Positions 20,741 through 31,895 are shown, numbered from the stretch's first letter. The stretch is 64,000 bases of DNA from Azorinus chamasolen (GCA_963576725.1 OY755239.1:62662953-62726952), one strand, 5' to 3'. Notes: generated by a model not told the origin, from the letters alone. Numbers and translations are program-made.

Positions 20741-20879
20741 TGTATAAAACTAATTTATGTTGACATGTTTCCGCATTAACCCTATAGTTATATAAGGCAA
20801 ATAATTTAGTTGAATTTTATCTATTTCTGTACTGTAAAACCCAGTGTTTACGATGTTTTAGAGGATAAAACTCGCATAA

Positions 20880-21072
20880 GTTAACTCCTTCACCGCCGCG
20901 GCCTAGAAGGCTTGTTGTAATGGGTGACTCTGTGAATACCTTAACAGACAGTTTGGATCCAGATGAGACGCGAGATAGAAACGGTTGGACACACCACTTA
21001 CGTTGTACAGAATAAATAGAAGGAAAATCCACTCTGAAAATTAAAGCAGACGACATTATTTGCAGACGAAAA
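20880..21072 (+). mobile_element. HpC MITE, degraded
   Basis: TTAACTCCTTCACCGCC start, AGTTTGGATCCAGATGAGAC arm, then GCGAGATAG with no counter-arm. GCAGACGAC occurs twice as in other HpC copies. The right terminus is worn. Confidence 0.55.
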
Positions 21073-21230
21073 TATATAAAGCGCAAGGTACAATGACGAT
21101 AAGACTATTTGTTCGTGATTTGTTTTGTTCTAGTAATTTGCTCACGTATGTGGACCGAGTAAAACACACGATGTCTAACATCATAAACAGGTTAAGTAGA
21201 GATCAGACATTGGAGACGAAACTAGTTGTA

Positions 21231-21433
21231 CAGAAAAAACTCTCTATAACGGCCACTAAATTGTGTTAATTAGTTGGTACATCAGGGCAGATGGCTGCTT
21301 AAAGCAAGGTGGAAGTAAAACAGAACGCTCCTATAGGAGCGTTCTGTTTTATTTTCACCTTGCTTTAAGCAACCACCTGCCTTTAACACCATACTTGGTG
21401 TAATTTAGTGGCCGTTATAGAGAGGTTTTACTG
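21231..21433. mobile_element. HpF2 MITE, intact
   Basis: Termini CAGAAAAAACTCTCTATAAC and GTTATAGAGAGGTTTTACTG with TA on both sides. The hairpin GGCTGCTTAAAGCAAGGTG pairs with its counterpart around ACGCTCCTATAGGAGCGT, about 47 bp per arm. Confidence 0.85.
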
Positions 21434-21440
21434 TATACTA

Positions 21441-21782
21441 CAGTAAATCCTCTGTAAAACGCGACCACCAGAAACAGGTATAATACTTAATGCAAGACGA
21501 AAGTTATGCATAAAACTCCCATGGGAGCTTTCTGCATAACTGCCGTCCTGCATTAATCCATGCCCTCCTATAGGAGCAAATGCTCTTCTTATCACAATGG
21601 TTTCAAACTTCAACATTCTAAAGCTTTCCTTTTCTCCAGTTAATGCTCCTTTCCGGTAGATTTATTCAAAGAGGTTATATCTAATTATAGCCTATGAGGT
21701 AATGCATTAAGCATCCACCTGCTTTACAAGACGTCAATGTCTATACAATAATAAGTGGTCGTTATAGAGGGTTTCTATTATA
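21441..21782. mobile_element. HpF1 MITE containing a nested HpB fragment
   Basis: CAGTAAATCCTCTGTAAAAC start and GTGGTCGTTATAGAGGG end. The right arm is split at CTGCATTAA and resumes as ATTAAGCATCCACCTGC after the HpB piece. Confidence 0.65.
21553..21710 (-). mobile_element. HpB fragment inserted at TTAA of an HpF1 arm
   Basis: TTAA on both sides (21553-21556 and 21707-21710). It contains CTCCTATAGGAGCAAATGCT through to GCCTATGAGGTAATG. The left arm and left end are lost. Confidence 0.65.
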
Positions 21783-22003
21783 TGTTATTAAATCTTTTCA
21801 GATTCTAGTGAGTGTCAAAATGTGTAAATCCTAATCACACGCTCCTTTTTCAAGCTGCTATCTAATACTAGTAATAATTTATTTTGAAATGTTTCATCAC
21901 TGAGATAACTGAAACTATATCCTGCGTCTAATATTCGTCGCTATACGTTAGCGCACAAACTGTTTGTATTCTTGAATGCAATTTGAGAGCTATTTGTAAC
22001 ATA

Positions 22004-22206
22004 CAGTAGAATCTATCTTAAGCGGCCATGACAATATGTTTAATTATGGGTCTGTAAGGCAGGTGGTAGCTTAATGTAGGACAAAAGTAATCCAGAAAGC
22101 TCCTATGCGAGCCTTCTGCATTACGTTTGCCCTGCATTAAGCAACCACCTACTTTTTAAAGCTCTTGTGTTTAATAATTGAATGGCCGCTTAGTACAGGT
22201 TTACTG
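22004..22206. mobile_element. HpF4 MITE
   Basis: CAGTAGAATCTATCTTAAGC at the left and CCGCTTAGTACAGGTTTACTG at the right, with TA flanks. The hairpin GGCAGGTGGTAGCTTAATG has apex AGCTCCTATGCGAGC. Confidence 0.8.
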
Positions 22207-23890
22207 TATACCTTGTTTTTCAGCTGATTGTAAACTAGATCCATGAAATACTTGCGATATCGTTAAAGACTTTCAATTGGGCCTATTGACAAGCCCGTAA
22301 TTGTGCCCAATAGGCGTGAAAGATCATTACAGTCACATGCATAACGTGGCAAAGCCGGCTAATACTCTCAAGTGAGGCCCTGGCATACTCATGAAGAAAT
22401 GAAAGAGCTATTACTGAAAATGTTTTCATTTACGCGTCTTATCGGGGCCTCTGCTGTATCTCGTTGGATATGATAAAAATCATGAACACCAAAGTTACTG
22501 TTTCAAGTGCCACTAGTATGCTCCGAGCCCGTGCTCGAAACACTGCCTCAGGAAGATGTGTTCAGCAACACTCCGAACCTTGAATACTATGTTGGTGCTT
22601 GTCACCAAACCTGCTTCAGACCGAATATAACTCCAGGCTATATCAGTCTGAGCAACGCTATTCCAATGCTTCAGCTAATCTGAGACCACTATGAAATAGC
22701 AGTATAAATGTATTACCAGGCTGTTGGACTTTCTGAACGTGGAATTTTCATGCCCGAGGAGTAAACTCCAGGGACAGTTACTACCGAGCCTGTAGTTTTC
22801 ACTTTTTGCATTTCTGCTTTTGCTTTCGAAGGATCATCCACTTTCAGAATATATTAGCCAATTCAAAAGAACACGTAACTGCACAATTATGTTTCCCAAA
22901 CAGCCGATATATTCGCTAGTTGTTAATATCGAATGAGTGCAATATACAGCTATAATTATGTATATGAAGCCACCACTGAAGATTATATTGAATATTCAAT
23001 GCACTGGTCACAGAATAAGCAGCAGTGGTCGTTGAATCGGTTTGCACCAATCACAGCATTTATATACAGCTTCTATTACAATGAGTATATTTCGGAAAAT
23101 ACCATATGAAAAGTGTTTTATTTATAATAATAAACTCGAATGACCAACCGCCTCACACATTTGAATATGTACACAGTACGCGTACTAATTTTTACATGGT
23201 ATAAAACAAACAAAACGAAGTTTACTAACTTTGATACACAGCAAATTAATTAAATTTAACTAACAGTAAAAACGGGAGACAATCCTGTACATGTATATAC
23301 AGATAAATCCAATCGCTTACCTAGCGATATTTACTACAAGTTTTCTTGACAAATATATTGGAATGCTTTGGACGACTTTCACCTAATGATAAGAGAGCGA
23401 TTTCAAGGGGCACTATTTTTAACCGCTTAACTCCTCACCAGTATTTGACCTAGAATCGCAGGCACACAGGGGCGGATCTGCAGCTCTGGTTCAAACAGTA
23501 GTTAAGTGGTATTTTGCTGTATTGAAAATATGCGATTAGACCTAAACACAAAAATGTTAAAACGGACGTGGCACTGGTACGATAACTAAATCCGATTTGC
23601 GGTACTAAATACTAGCTATCGCCAGTATGAAAATGTTCTACAAATGGAACTAAGCATACAACATGACTGCTATAGTTGTCATCCTTTTATGCCACAAAGA
23701 GACAACAAAGCGATTATTTTGCTGCCTGTTTTACTTCTTACTTCAGTTTGAATGTCTTGTGGGAATTATTAATTCATTTTTAAACAACATCACAGATCCT
23801 TAGCACTGCAGAAATACAAATGATCCACTCCCTATAGAACCCTGTCCCAATTCCTTTTAACATGATGGAGAACATTAGAAAGAAGACTCT
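22207..23890. other. Longest stretch without a recognised repeat
   Basis: About 1.7 kb with no hairpin MITE, no ORF worth calling and no RNA gene recognised. A weak inverted pair, GGGCCTATTG and CCAATAGGC, lies near 22280-22320. Confidence 0.5.
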
Positions 23891-24106
23891 TATAACCCAT
23901 TCCCTTCATATTGGCGCCTTTTGACACCTCTGTAAAAGTCGCTTTCTTAAACCATTGTGATAAATAGAGCATTTGCTCCTATGGAGCAAATGCTCTTTTT
24001 ATCATTACACAATTCTAACATTTTCCTTTTCTCTAGTAAGTGCTCCTTTTCGGTAAATTTATTCAAAGAGGTTGACTCTAAAACAGCCTATAAGGAAATG
24101 GGATAA
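23891..24106 (-). mobile_element. HpB MITE
   Basis: TATAACCCATTCCCTTCATA start and GGAAATGGGATAA end. The apex is GCTCCTATGGAGC and five bases are lost from the right arm. Confidence 0.75.
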
Positions 24107-24303
24107 TATGAAACGGCAGTAGATCCATCTAAACCCATCACTTACTGAATAGAAATACAAATGTACATGTATTTACAAAAAAAATAATACTAAAACATGG
24201 TATTTGCTAAGTTCAAACATTTTTATGAAGATGTCAACCTATGCAAAATGCTCTTGTGGTATAAATTAACAATTTTCGTCGATACTTATAAGTTTTTGTT
24301 GTA

Positions 24304-24516
24304 CAGTAAAACCTAAAACCCCTCTAATGCGACCACTTAATGAACAAACATGGCTGTCTTCATAAGCAGGCGGTTGCTTAATGCAGGGCGAAAGTTATGC
24401 AGAAAACTCCAATAGGAGCTTTCTGCGTAAATGTCGTCCTGCATTAAGCAAACACCTGCCTTTGCCACTGTGAATTATGCCCCTTTTTGGTGGTCGCATT
24501 AGAGGGGTTTTACTGT
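24304..24516. mobile_element. HpF1 MITE
   Basis: CAGTAAAACC start (with a short repeat of AAAACC) and GGTTTTACTG end, TA flanks. The inner TIR CCTCTAATGCGACCAC has its complement at the right. Apex ACTCCAATAGGAGCT. Confidence 0.85.
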
Positions 24517-24638
24517 ATAACAATATATAGACATTTGATGAACAGTCATGATACTAAAACGCAATCCAAATAAGTACCATTACATTGTATTAGCGAATAA
24601 CATCGGATCTTCGATATCAAAAACATGGAAGGTTTGTA

Positions 24639-24843
24639 CAGTAAAACCCCGCTAATGCGACCACCTAAAAGAGGTATAATTAAAGGTGCTAGATGCAGAT
24701 GGTAGCTTAATACAGGACCAAAGTAAAGCAGAAAGCTCCTAGAAGAGCTTTCTGCATAACTTTTGCCCTGCATTAAGCAACCACCAGCTTATAAAGACAC
24801 TCATGTTTATCTATTAAGTGGTCGCATTAGAGGGGATCTGCTA
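24639..24843. mobile_element. HpF1 MITE
   Basis: CAGTAAAACCCCGCTAATGC start and GTGGTCGCATTAGAGGGG near the right end. Hairpin GATGGTAGCTTAATACAGG, apex AGCTCCTAGAAGAGCT. Confidence 0.8.
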
Positions 24844-25084
24844 TATTTGTAGACGTGTTACTTGCTGATCTGAGAGCGATGTTGTTAGACAGGAGGGATA
24901 CGCGTTAAGAATATGTCGAACGTTTTCTTTCAAGTCTGTAAAAACTTTGAAAACTCACACGCGATCAAATGTAAATGGAGACACTTTATTCAAAACACTA
25001 AATCGACAGTCCTCAGAGTGGATTTCTGTCTCGACAGAACCGTGCAATGTCCCAAAGGGATCACTGCATGAATTTCAGAACTGA

Positions 25085-25293
25085 GAATGTTAAAATATTA
25101 TTATTATTATTATTATCTTTTTTCTCTTTCGTCGCCATCGTCGAATTTTCAAACGGTTTGGGTCCATATTAGACGCCGAGATTCGACCAACTGGTTATGT
25201 TTTTGTAAAGACATTGGGGAAAATTCGATCATGAATACTGAAGAAAAAGATAAGATTAGAAAACGAAAATATTTTGCACTGAAAGGGCTAAAG
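25085..25293 (+). mobile_element. HpC fragment with (TTA)n
   Basis: A TTA repeat at about 25097-25116, then TTTCGTCGCCATCGTCG, AACGGTTTGGGTCCATATTA, GACGCCGAG and an end resembling GCACTGAAAGGGCTAA. The counter-arm is missing. Confidence 0.45.
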
Positions 25294-25397
25294 ATAAAAA
25301 ATAAGCATTGTAAGGAGTGATGCTTCCTATTCATGCATTATTCACGCAACACTTATCATCTCCATACGTTAGTAGACAGGGCTCATCATAAAGCCAT

Positions 25398-25840
25398 TTA
25401 ACCTCGGTCTCCAAGAATATTAATTGAAGAAACAATGACGGCAGAAATATTAATAAAATTACCTTTTTATAATGGTATTTGAACACAGGAAATTTTGTCC
25501 ATGACAAACTGTAGAATGATATCTACAGTAAAAGCCATCTAGTGCGACCACTTAATGAATAAACATGGTTGTCTTCATAAGCAGGTGGTTGCTCAATGCA
25601 GGACGAAAGTTATGCAGAAAGCTCCTACAGGAGCTTTCTGTATAACTTTCGTTCTGCATTAAGCTACCACCTGCGTTTGCCACTGGGAATTATGCCCCTT
25701 TTTGCTGGTCGCCTTAGTGGGGTTTACTGTATATTAGTCCGCAAGCAAACAGAACATACTCTCATAAGACGGTCCCTGCTTGAGCCGCCTAATCTGGGTC
25801 TACTCTGTTTGCAAAGACGTGAAAAGACGTAGTGGTAAGC
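25398..25840 (-). mobile_element. HpA2 MITE split by an HpF1
   Basis: A2 left part TTAACCTCGGTCTCC...GTAGAATGATATCTA, then HpF1, then TATTAGTCCGCAAGCAAACA and the hairpin with apex GGTCCCTGCTTGAGCC. The right terminus is worn. Confidence 0.75.
25526..25729. mobile_element. HpF1 MITE nested in HpA2
   Basis: CAGTAAAAGCCATCTAGTGC start and GTGGGGTTTACTG end, with TA at 25524-25525 and 25730-25731. Removing the element and one TA restores the A2 sequence ATATCTATATTA. Apex AGCTCCTACAGGAGCT. Confidence 0.85.
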
Positions 25841-25959
25841 GACTGGCCTATTTATTCCCGTACTTATAAGATCAACTCGTCAAAACTGAATTTTGTAACA
25901 TGTTCATTTTTCATGTGAGGGGTGACAAATAAATTATATAATGTTGAAACCCATTACAT

Positions 25960-26172
25960 TTCACCCTTACAACGCTGAGTTTTCAAATGGACTATTCCAA
26001 AATTCAAACAGGTCAAGCACATAATAAATATTTAAGGATTTTTCTAAAGAAAAGTGAAGCATGACAAACAAAGCAGACCCTGATGAGAGGGCTCCTCTAG
26101 GAGCCCTCTCATCTTGGTCTACACTGTTTGCAAAGAACATAAGTGACTTGTGTCCCGCACAGTAAGGGTTAA
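25960..26172 (+). mobile_element. HpE MITE
   Basis: TTCACCCTTACAACGCTGAG start and GCACAGTAAGGGTTAA end. Hairpin arm AGCAGACCCTGATGAGAGGG, apex GGGCTCCTCTAGGAGCCC, counter-arm CTCATCTTGGTCTACACTG. Confidence 0.8.
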
Positions 26173-26214
26173 TGATAAAGTGCAACATGCAGACACTGGA
26201 CAATGTGCTTCTCA

Positions 26215-26570
26215 GATTAGACTTAACAGTATTAGTCTTGTCCCGAATGTCTATAAATTTGGACTTCGATATCTCGAACTCCAATAGACCATGCAAATTA
26301 CCACGAAAAAACAGACGTTCAAGTCATCCCATTTCTAATCTGAGCAATGTCTTAAGCTCACAGATAAATGTAGGTCTCACGTAATGCTGAAAGTTCCCGT
26401 AGTAGCTTTCGCCATTACCTTAGCCCTGTATTAAGCTATCAGATATGTGTCTAGATAAGCGTAGTGAACTAGTGATACGTTATAGTTCATCTCTGTATTG
26501 TAATGTTTGGAAGAACCCAACTTTTGCTACGAGTTCGAGTCATCCGAGTTCGAGATATGGAAGTTCATAT
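26215..26570. mobile_element. HpI MITE, degraded copy
   Basis: GGACTTCGATATCTCGAACT near the left and CCGAGTTCGAGATATGGAAG near the right. Between them lies AGGTCTCACGTAATGCTGAA with a worn hairpin CCCGTAGTAGC. It matches the better copy at 58766-59085. An (AT)n run follows. Confidence 0.6.
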
Positions 26571-26796
26571 ATATATATATATGAATGCGTTTTTAATTGG
26601 CGGTTTTAATAACCTATAGGGAAGTAATTCGTCCTAAACAGTTCGCTCTGAAATTGTTATGCCGAGGATTTTATGACCTTTTCTAGACAAATCAAAATTG
26701 ACCATTGTTATTGCTCAAATAATAATTGTGGGTAATTCATGTTATAATAACTGTAAGCAACGTAACGTTTCTTGTACATTGCCGAGGTGGATTTCC

Positions 26797-27021
26797 TTAA
26801 AACCATTCCATCATATTTACAGCTTTTGACGCCTCTGTAAAAGTCACTCTGTGAAACGATTGTGATAGTGCATTTGCGCCAAAGAGCAAATGCTCTATTT
26901 ATCACAATGGTTTCAAAAGAAAACAAATCTATAATTTTCCTTTTTTCTAGTAAATGTTCCTTTTCAGTAGATGTATTCAAAGCGGTTTGGTCTAAATTTA
27001 GCTCATGAGAGAATGGGTCAA
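26797..27021 (-). mobile_element. HpB MITE
   Basis: TTAAAACCATTCCATCATA start and GAGAATGGGTCAA end. The apex is mutated to TTTGCGCCAAAGAGCAAA. Confidence 0.75.
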
Positions 27022-27262
27022 AGTAGAGCATAATACAAAACTGTCATCAAGTGGCGTGACAGCCGTTAAGATCTCTGACGGTCTCGGTGCTTTACCTATT
27101 TCTTGTTGATGAACATGGGGTGAATCCTATAAGCTGCTCACACTGTATTCTCAGTCTGAGTTAAACATGAAGCTAACAGGAAGTGTCAGTAAGTCAATGA
27201 CTTGCACACTATGCGTTGCATTACAGTGGCGTGTAAAATAATGTTTGTCTCTTCTCCCATCA

Positions 27263-27509
27263 TTAACCCTTTACTCCATGAATACGCCTTTCTACACATT
27301 TGCAAACAGAGTAGACCCAGATCAGACGGCTCCTTTAGGAGCCGTCTGATCAGGGTCTGCTCAGTTTGCTTTTGCAATAATGTAGATATGAATCTAGAGT
27401 TGTTCCATGACCAAATATTTTTATGTTCAGATGTCATTATAAAAAATAATCTAATTAATATTCATGATGTAAATGTTTCTTGCATTCTATTCATGGGGTA
27501 AATGGTTAA
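27263..27509 (+). mobile_element. HpA2 MITE
   Basis: TTAACCCTTTACTCCATGAA start and GGGGTAAATGGTTAA end. Apex GGCTCCTTTAGGAGCC, with arm CCCAGATC facing GATCAGGG. Confidence 0.85.
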
Positions 27510-28028
27510 AGGGTTTTCAAACAATGCACCTTGCCATACCCGGCTGTTTGAATTTGCCTTTCTTTAACATTCCGAAAGGAAGAACATTCTTTTCCACGTC
27601 AATCAATATCTCCACATGCTCTTCCAGTCATTGCCAAAACCAAGTACTGTCCAATTTATGATTTGTCTGTTTCTTAAGGTCCGAGTCTTGAATAAGATCG
27701 AGAATTCGCTCCAATTTGACATTTTACTGAGAATATAACGCCGCAAAATGAACAAAAAACAGCCATCAATCAGCCATTTGATTGGCCATTCGAATTCCAG
27801 CCGCCAATAATATTCTCTTCCGCCTGTGTTTATGTACACATCACTCGTTGGAAAATCTTCTCGTCCATTAACTAGTATACTAGTAAAATTCGATTTCTTT
27901 TCAGGACATGTTGTTGTGACGCTGAAACAAATTTCGGCGAATTATTCGTGCAGACATCCTACATGTGCGGGAAAATCACAAAATTCCGAAATAAATTAAA
28001 AAAAATTACATGTGTAAATAGTATTGTG
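27510..28028. other. No recognised feature
   Basis: Unique-looking sequence between an HpA2 and the 994-bp element. ORFs of 62 and 78 codons overlap on opposite strands with no family motif. Confidence 0.4.
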
Positions 28029-28036
28029 ATCAAGAG

Positions 28037-29030
28037 CACAGGGGTCTAGACCGCTTCATGGGGGTCTATATGTACTATATAATAACAAGGGTTCCAACTA
28101 GCAGAACGGATATCCGTGTACCACGAGTACAAATATGACTGTAACTCTTACAATTTAAATGATATTTTCGTAATTCTTTCGGCTATTGAAAGCCAATATA
28201 TTTTTCTATCAAATAAATGTAATCTTATAACGGTAACTTATGAACAAGTATCAATCCAACAATGGTTTTCTCAAAATTTCACGTGTTTTTAGGGTCATTG
28301 ACAAACGTTCGTTCACTCCGGTTTCACTATATCACAGCAATAACCTGGCAATTTGCAGTTCAAAAAAAGACGTGAGTCAATAAAACGAATAAATTTTAAC
28401 TCCCACCTCCAATTATTTAGTCCCCAGCATCAAAAGAATGATGTAAACCTAGCGAGTTTTGTCAGTTTGCTTCAAATCGTCGAGGAAGGAGCCATTGTAA
28501 GTGATGTCACGGATTTTCCAACTTTTCCTTCGCTCGTCCAATGAAATGGCTCCATTGAAATTTGTTGCAAAATGGCAGCATCCGAAATAGAAACATAACG
28601 ACAGACGGAAAGGCCGCTGTTGCTAGTTGCTTATTTATTAAGAGGACAAAACAAATGGAGATTGATGATATAATTGGGTTGTTTTCTTGAACCACACCAT
28701 CTTTTGAACTGAAAATCGCCAGGTTATGGCTGTGATATAGTGAAACTGGGGTGACCGAACGTTTGTCAATGACCCAGAAAACACGTGAAATTTTCAGAAA
28801 ATCGTCGTTGGATTGATAATTGCGCGTAAGTTACCGTTAGAAGATTATATTTATGTCATAGTAAAATATATTGGCTTTCAATAGCCGAAAGAATTACAAA
28901 ATTATCATTGAAATTGCAAGAGTTACATTCATATTTGTACTTGTGGTACACGGATGTCCGTTCTGCTAGTTGGAACCCTTGTTATTATATAGTACATATA
29001 GACCCCCATGAAGCGGTCTAGACCCCTGTG
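28037..29030. mobile_element. 994-bp DNA element with ~330-bp inverted termini and 8-bp target duplication
   Basis: The ends are CACAGGGGTCTAGACCGC and its complement. The inverted arms run from 28037 to about 28369 and from about 28700 to 29030 at high identity. ATCAAGAG flanks both sides (28029-28036, 29031-29038). If the element is taken to start at CAGGGG, the duplication reads as 12 bases. An 8-bp duplication with CAGGG-like ends suggests hAT; long arms would also fit MULE-type elements. The ~330-bp centre holds no transposase ORF. Confidence 0.8.
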
Positions 29031-29106
29031 ATCAAGAGCATCTTCTTCGTTATATAAAATAAGTCTGAAACTGAATACACACACAAAAGAAACCGTTTCG
29101 GCAATA

Positions 29107-29387
29107 TAGTGCTCTAAACAGGACGTTCAATTCAGTATAAATGGCGGCCTTGGAGACAAGTGGCAGCTTAAAGCATGGTGAAAGTCATGCAGAAAGCTCC
29201 TAGAGGAGCTTTTTGCATGATTTTCACCATGCACTAAGCAGCCACCTACCTTATAAGCAGGCGGTTGCTTAATGCAGGACGAAAGTTATGCAGAAAGCTC
29301 CTTTCTGCATAACTTTCATCCTGCATTAAGCTACCACCTGCCTTTGCCACTGTGAATTTTGCTGGTCGCGTTAGAGGGGTTTTACTG
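29107..29387. mobile_element. Chimeric HpF3/HpF1 element with two hairpins
   Basis: The F3 left part GCTCTAAACAGGACGTTCAA and hairpin GGCAGCTTAAAGCATGGTG are followed without a break by the F1 hairpin GGCGGTTGCTTAATGCAGG. The F1 right end GTTAGAGGGGTTTTACTG closes it. The second apex is shortened to GCTCCTTTCTGC. Confidence 0.7.
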
Positions 29388-29780
29388 TTTACAGATCTGA
29401 TTGTACAACACTGTACAACACTGCCAAAGCCTAGCTCTAATATGTACAAAGTACGTCATCCTGTCGTGTGAGTCTATACGCATGATTTCATTGCAATTGG
29501 GCATGTAATCGCCGAGACCACATTGGAACAATAATTGGGTTTGTGTCATGCAGAACTGTCGAGGGAAAACACCGGGTTCGCTGATTTCGAAAATTCTATA
29601 TTTATAATGCAATCATGCTTATTTTAGTCCTGTAAAGTGCAGAAAACTGACATGTGTTAAGAATGAAAGCCTAGATTAGAGTGGTTTTACAGAATATTTT
29701 GTCAATGGTAAGTTTTCTAACAATTCGATTAATCTACGTTTGAATGGACCCCATATTAAAAACAGATGACCGTTAGCGAT
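29388..29780. other. No recognised feature
   Basis: Unique-looking. A 76-codon minus-strand ORF at 29382-29612 has no recognisable motif. Confidence 0.4.
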
Positions 29781-29905
29781 ACGCACTTACGCTCGGGCGT
29801 AATATCAATCTGAAAGGTGAAAACAGTATTATGGCCAAAATGGAACACAAATCGAAGGCTAATGTGGGTAGATTTCGATAAACGTTCTGTCTTGTCATGT
29901 AAACT

Positions 29906-30051
29906 TTAACCTCTTCCCTCATATTGACGCCTCTGTAAAAGTCACCGTTTGAAACCATTGTGATAAATAGAGCATTTGCTCCTATAGGGGCAAATGCTCT
30001 ATTTAGCACAATGGTTTCTAAACTACGCAATTTTAAAGTTTCCGTGTGGAG
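29906..30051 (-). mobile_element. HpB MITE variant
   Basis: TTAACCTCTTCCCTCATATT start, full hairpin with apex GCTCCTATAGGGGC, then AACTACGCAATTTTAAAG. The expected far end is replaced by the 40-bp tandem array. Confidence 0.65.
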
Positions 30052-30331
30052 CTTGCCCCCGGACCACTATATCCACGGTGCGTACATTACACTTGCCCCC
30101 GGACCACTATAGCCACGGTGCGTACATTACACTTGCCCCCGGACCACTATAGCCACGGTGCGTACATTACACTTGCCCCCGGACCGCTATATCCACGGTG
30201 CGTACATTACACGTGCTCCCGGACCACTATAGTCACGGTGCGTACATTACACTTGCCCCCGGACCACTATAGCCACGGTGCGTACATTGAACTTGCCCCC
30301 GAACCACTATAGCCACGGTGCGTACATTATT
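30052..30331. repeat. 40-bp minisatellite, seven units
   Basis: Units start every 40 bases from 30052 and read CTTGCCCCCGGACCACTATA then GCCACGGTGCGTACATTACA. GC-rich and highly uniform. The 88-codon ORF across it reflects the repeat and is not a gene. Confidence 0.93.
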
Positions 30332-30386
30332 TGGATTCATTCAGCTGCGTTCCTGACTATCGTTTAAAAACTTCTGCATTTGAAGA

Positions 30387-30657
30387 GATGAGCCTTTACT
30401 TGATATTGACGCATACTTATATTGTAAACAGGGTAGACATGGATTAGGCAGATCATGTAGAAACCATATTATCAAAGATATGATGTTAGCTTGTGGAATG
30501 ATAAAGATCTGAGTACATGTATACAGTTTCTTTAATGTCTGGCTAGGTATTCCACTGTTCATATGCCGAAATAAAATTCAGCTTATTAATATTCACGAAG
30601 TACATGTACTTATTTCTTACATGAACACTCAATGATATTGATCAAGTGAAGTGTTAA
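30387..30657 (+). mobile_element. HpA2 MITE, strongly degraded
   Basis: GAGCCTTTACTTGATATTGA, ACGCATACTTATATTGTAAA, then TTATTAATATTCACGAAG and TTTCTTACATGAACA in A2 order. The hairpin is decayed. Confidence 0.45.
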
Positions 30658-30817
30658 CCAATTTACTAGAGAAAAGGAAAAATACAAGTGTATAGTTTTG
30701 AAACAATTGTGTTAAATAGAGCATTTGCTACTAAGGAGCATATGCTGTATTTATCACAATTCTTTCAAAAAGTGACTTTTACAGATGCGTCAAAACCTAA
30801 GTATGAAGGAATATGTT
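30654..30817 (+). mobile_element. HpB MITE, left end truncated
   Basis: Starts at TTACTAGAGAAAAGG, with hairpin GAGCATTTGCTACTAAGGAG and right end GAAGGAATATGTTAA. It shares its left junction with the preceding A2 end. Confidence 0.6.
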
Positions 30818-30991
30818 AAAAGGAAAGGCAAATACCAAATTAAGTCTAATAATCATCCTTTACCTCACTCCCTAAAAGAGCATTATAATCGAAGGTTCTT
30901 CTGTAATCTGATTTTAACGCACTCTTCTCCATCTTAGCTGCACGAAGCAGATTAGCGTAGGCGTAAACTAAATCTATTTCACGGCTTACCG

Positions 30992-31247
30992 TTAAATCCT
31001 TTCCCTTATATTAACGAGTTTTCTCGCATTTGCAAACAGAGTCGACCCAGATCAGACGGCTCCTATAGGAGCCGTCTGATCAGATCTGCTCTGTTTGCTA
31101 ATGGAATGTGACATATCTGTTTCTTTACTTCTAAAATTTCTAAAATGGCTATAATGTCCAACCTTTCTATATTTTATTATAACTGTTTTGTCCTTGGATA
31201 TTCAGCAGATATTGACATTTGGTCTAAATATAGAATAGAGAAATTAA
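30992..31247 (+). mobile_element. HpA1 MITE
   Basis: TTAAATCCTTTCCCTTATAT start and TAGAATAGAGAAATTAA end. Apex GGCTCCTATAGGAGCC. Confidence 0.8.
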
Positions 31248-31274
31248 CCATTACCCCACTGTAAAACAAGGTCT

Positions 31275-31385
31275 ACTCAGTTGTTGATCTGATGTAATTC
31301 TGACTACTTCCGAGTCGATCAAGGATATGATAAAATGTTGACGCATGGTCAAACAGCTTGGATCCTGGTGAGACGCGGGCAAATA
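31275..31385 (-). mobile_element. HpC fragment
   Basis: GTAATTCTGACTACTTCCGA, then CAAACAGCTTGGATCC and GGTGAGACGCGGGC. Only one arm remains; the internal part matches bases 70-150. Confidence 0.5.
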
Positions 31386-31648
31386 GACAGCAGGTCGAGG
31401 TTATCTGAAGGCTTGAACAAGTCCTTTCTCCTTTCTCGATTCACTTGTGTGAAAACTTAAAGTTTTTTTAAGTTTATGAAATAATTTGACATAATTTTAT
31501 TAGCGAAATATACCCCGGGAAAATGTATCTAAAAAGCACGGCACCGCATGTGATTACTGTATGATCAAATTAGAAGAACGCAAAATAGAGATAAAACTTA
31601 TAAAATTGGAAAATGTTTTAGTGCTATCGGTGGTATTATATCTAAGTA

Positions 31649-31895
31649 CAGTAAAACGTCTTTAATACGGTAACTGAAAGAGAAGTATAATTCTGAAGTT
31701 TGAATTTCTTTCTGCGCCGCGTTGGTCACTTTAACATTTTACCAGATACAAACGCCTTTCCACACCTTTGCAAACAGAGTAGACCAAGACCAGACGGCTC
31801 CTATACGAGCCGTCTGATCTGGGTCTGCTCTGTTTGTTTGAAGAATTACATAGATCTGAGATCAATTCACTCAATAAATGTTCATAAAGGAACAG
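31649..31895. mobile_element. HpF terminus enclosing an HpA2 fragment
   Basis: CAGTAAAACGTCTTTAATAC at the left and GGGTTTACTG at the right look like HpF ends. Between them is an HpA2 hairpin (31775-31838, apex GGCTCCTATACGAGCC) with worn outer parts. Nesting is plausible but unproven. Confidence 0.5.

Larger units (their letters stand above)
29790..30385 (-). repeat. Block duplicated in inverted orientation at 5.17-5.52 kb
   Basis: ATACGCACTTACGC, TGTCATGTAAACTTT, the HpB hairpin, the 40-bp unit, ATTTGGATTCATTCAGCTGC and GTTCCTGAC match the 5.2-kb block on the other strand. Here the 40-bp unit is present seven times instead of once. Confidence 0.6.

Noticed and set aside
30046..30312. 88-codon ORF with a repeated Thr-Cys-Pro-Arg-type unit
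   Set aside because: It is the 40-bp minisatellite read in shifting frames, not a protein.
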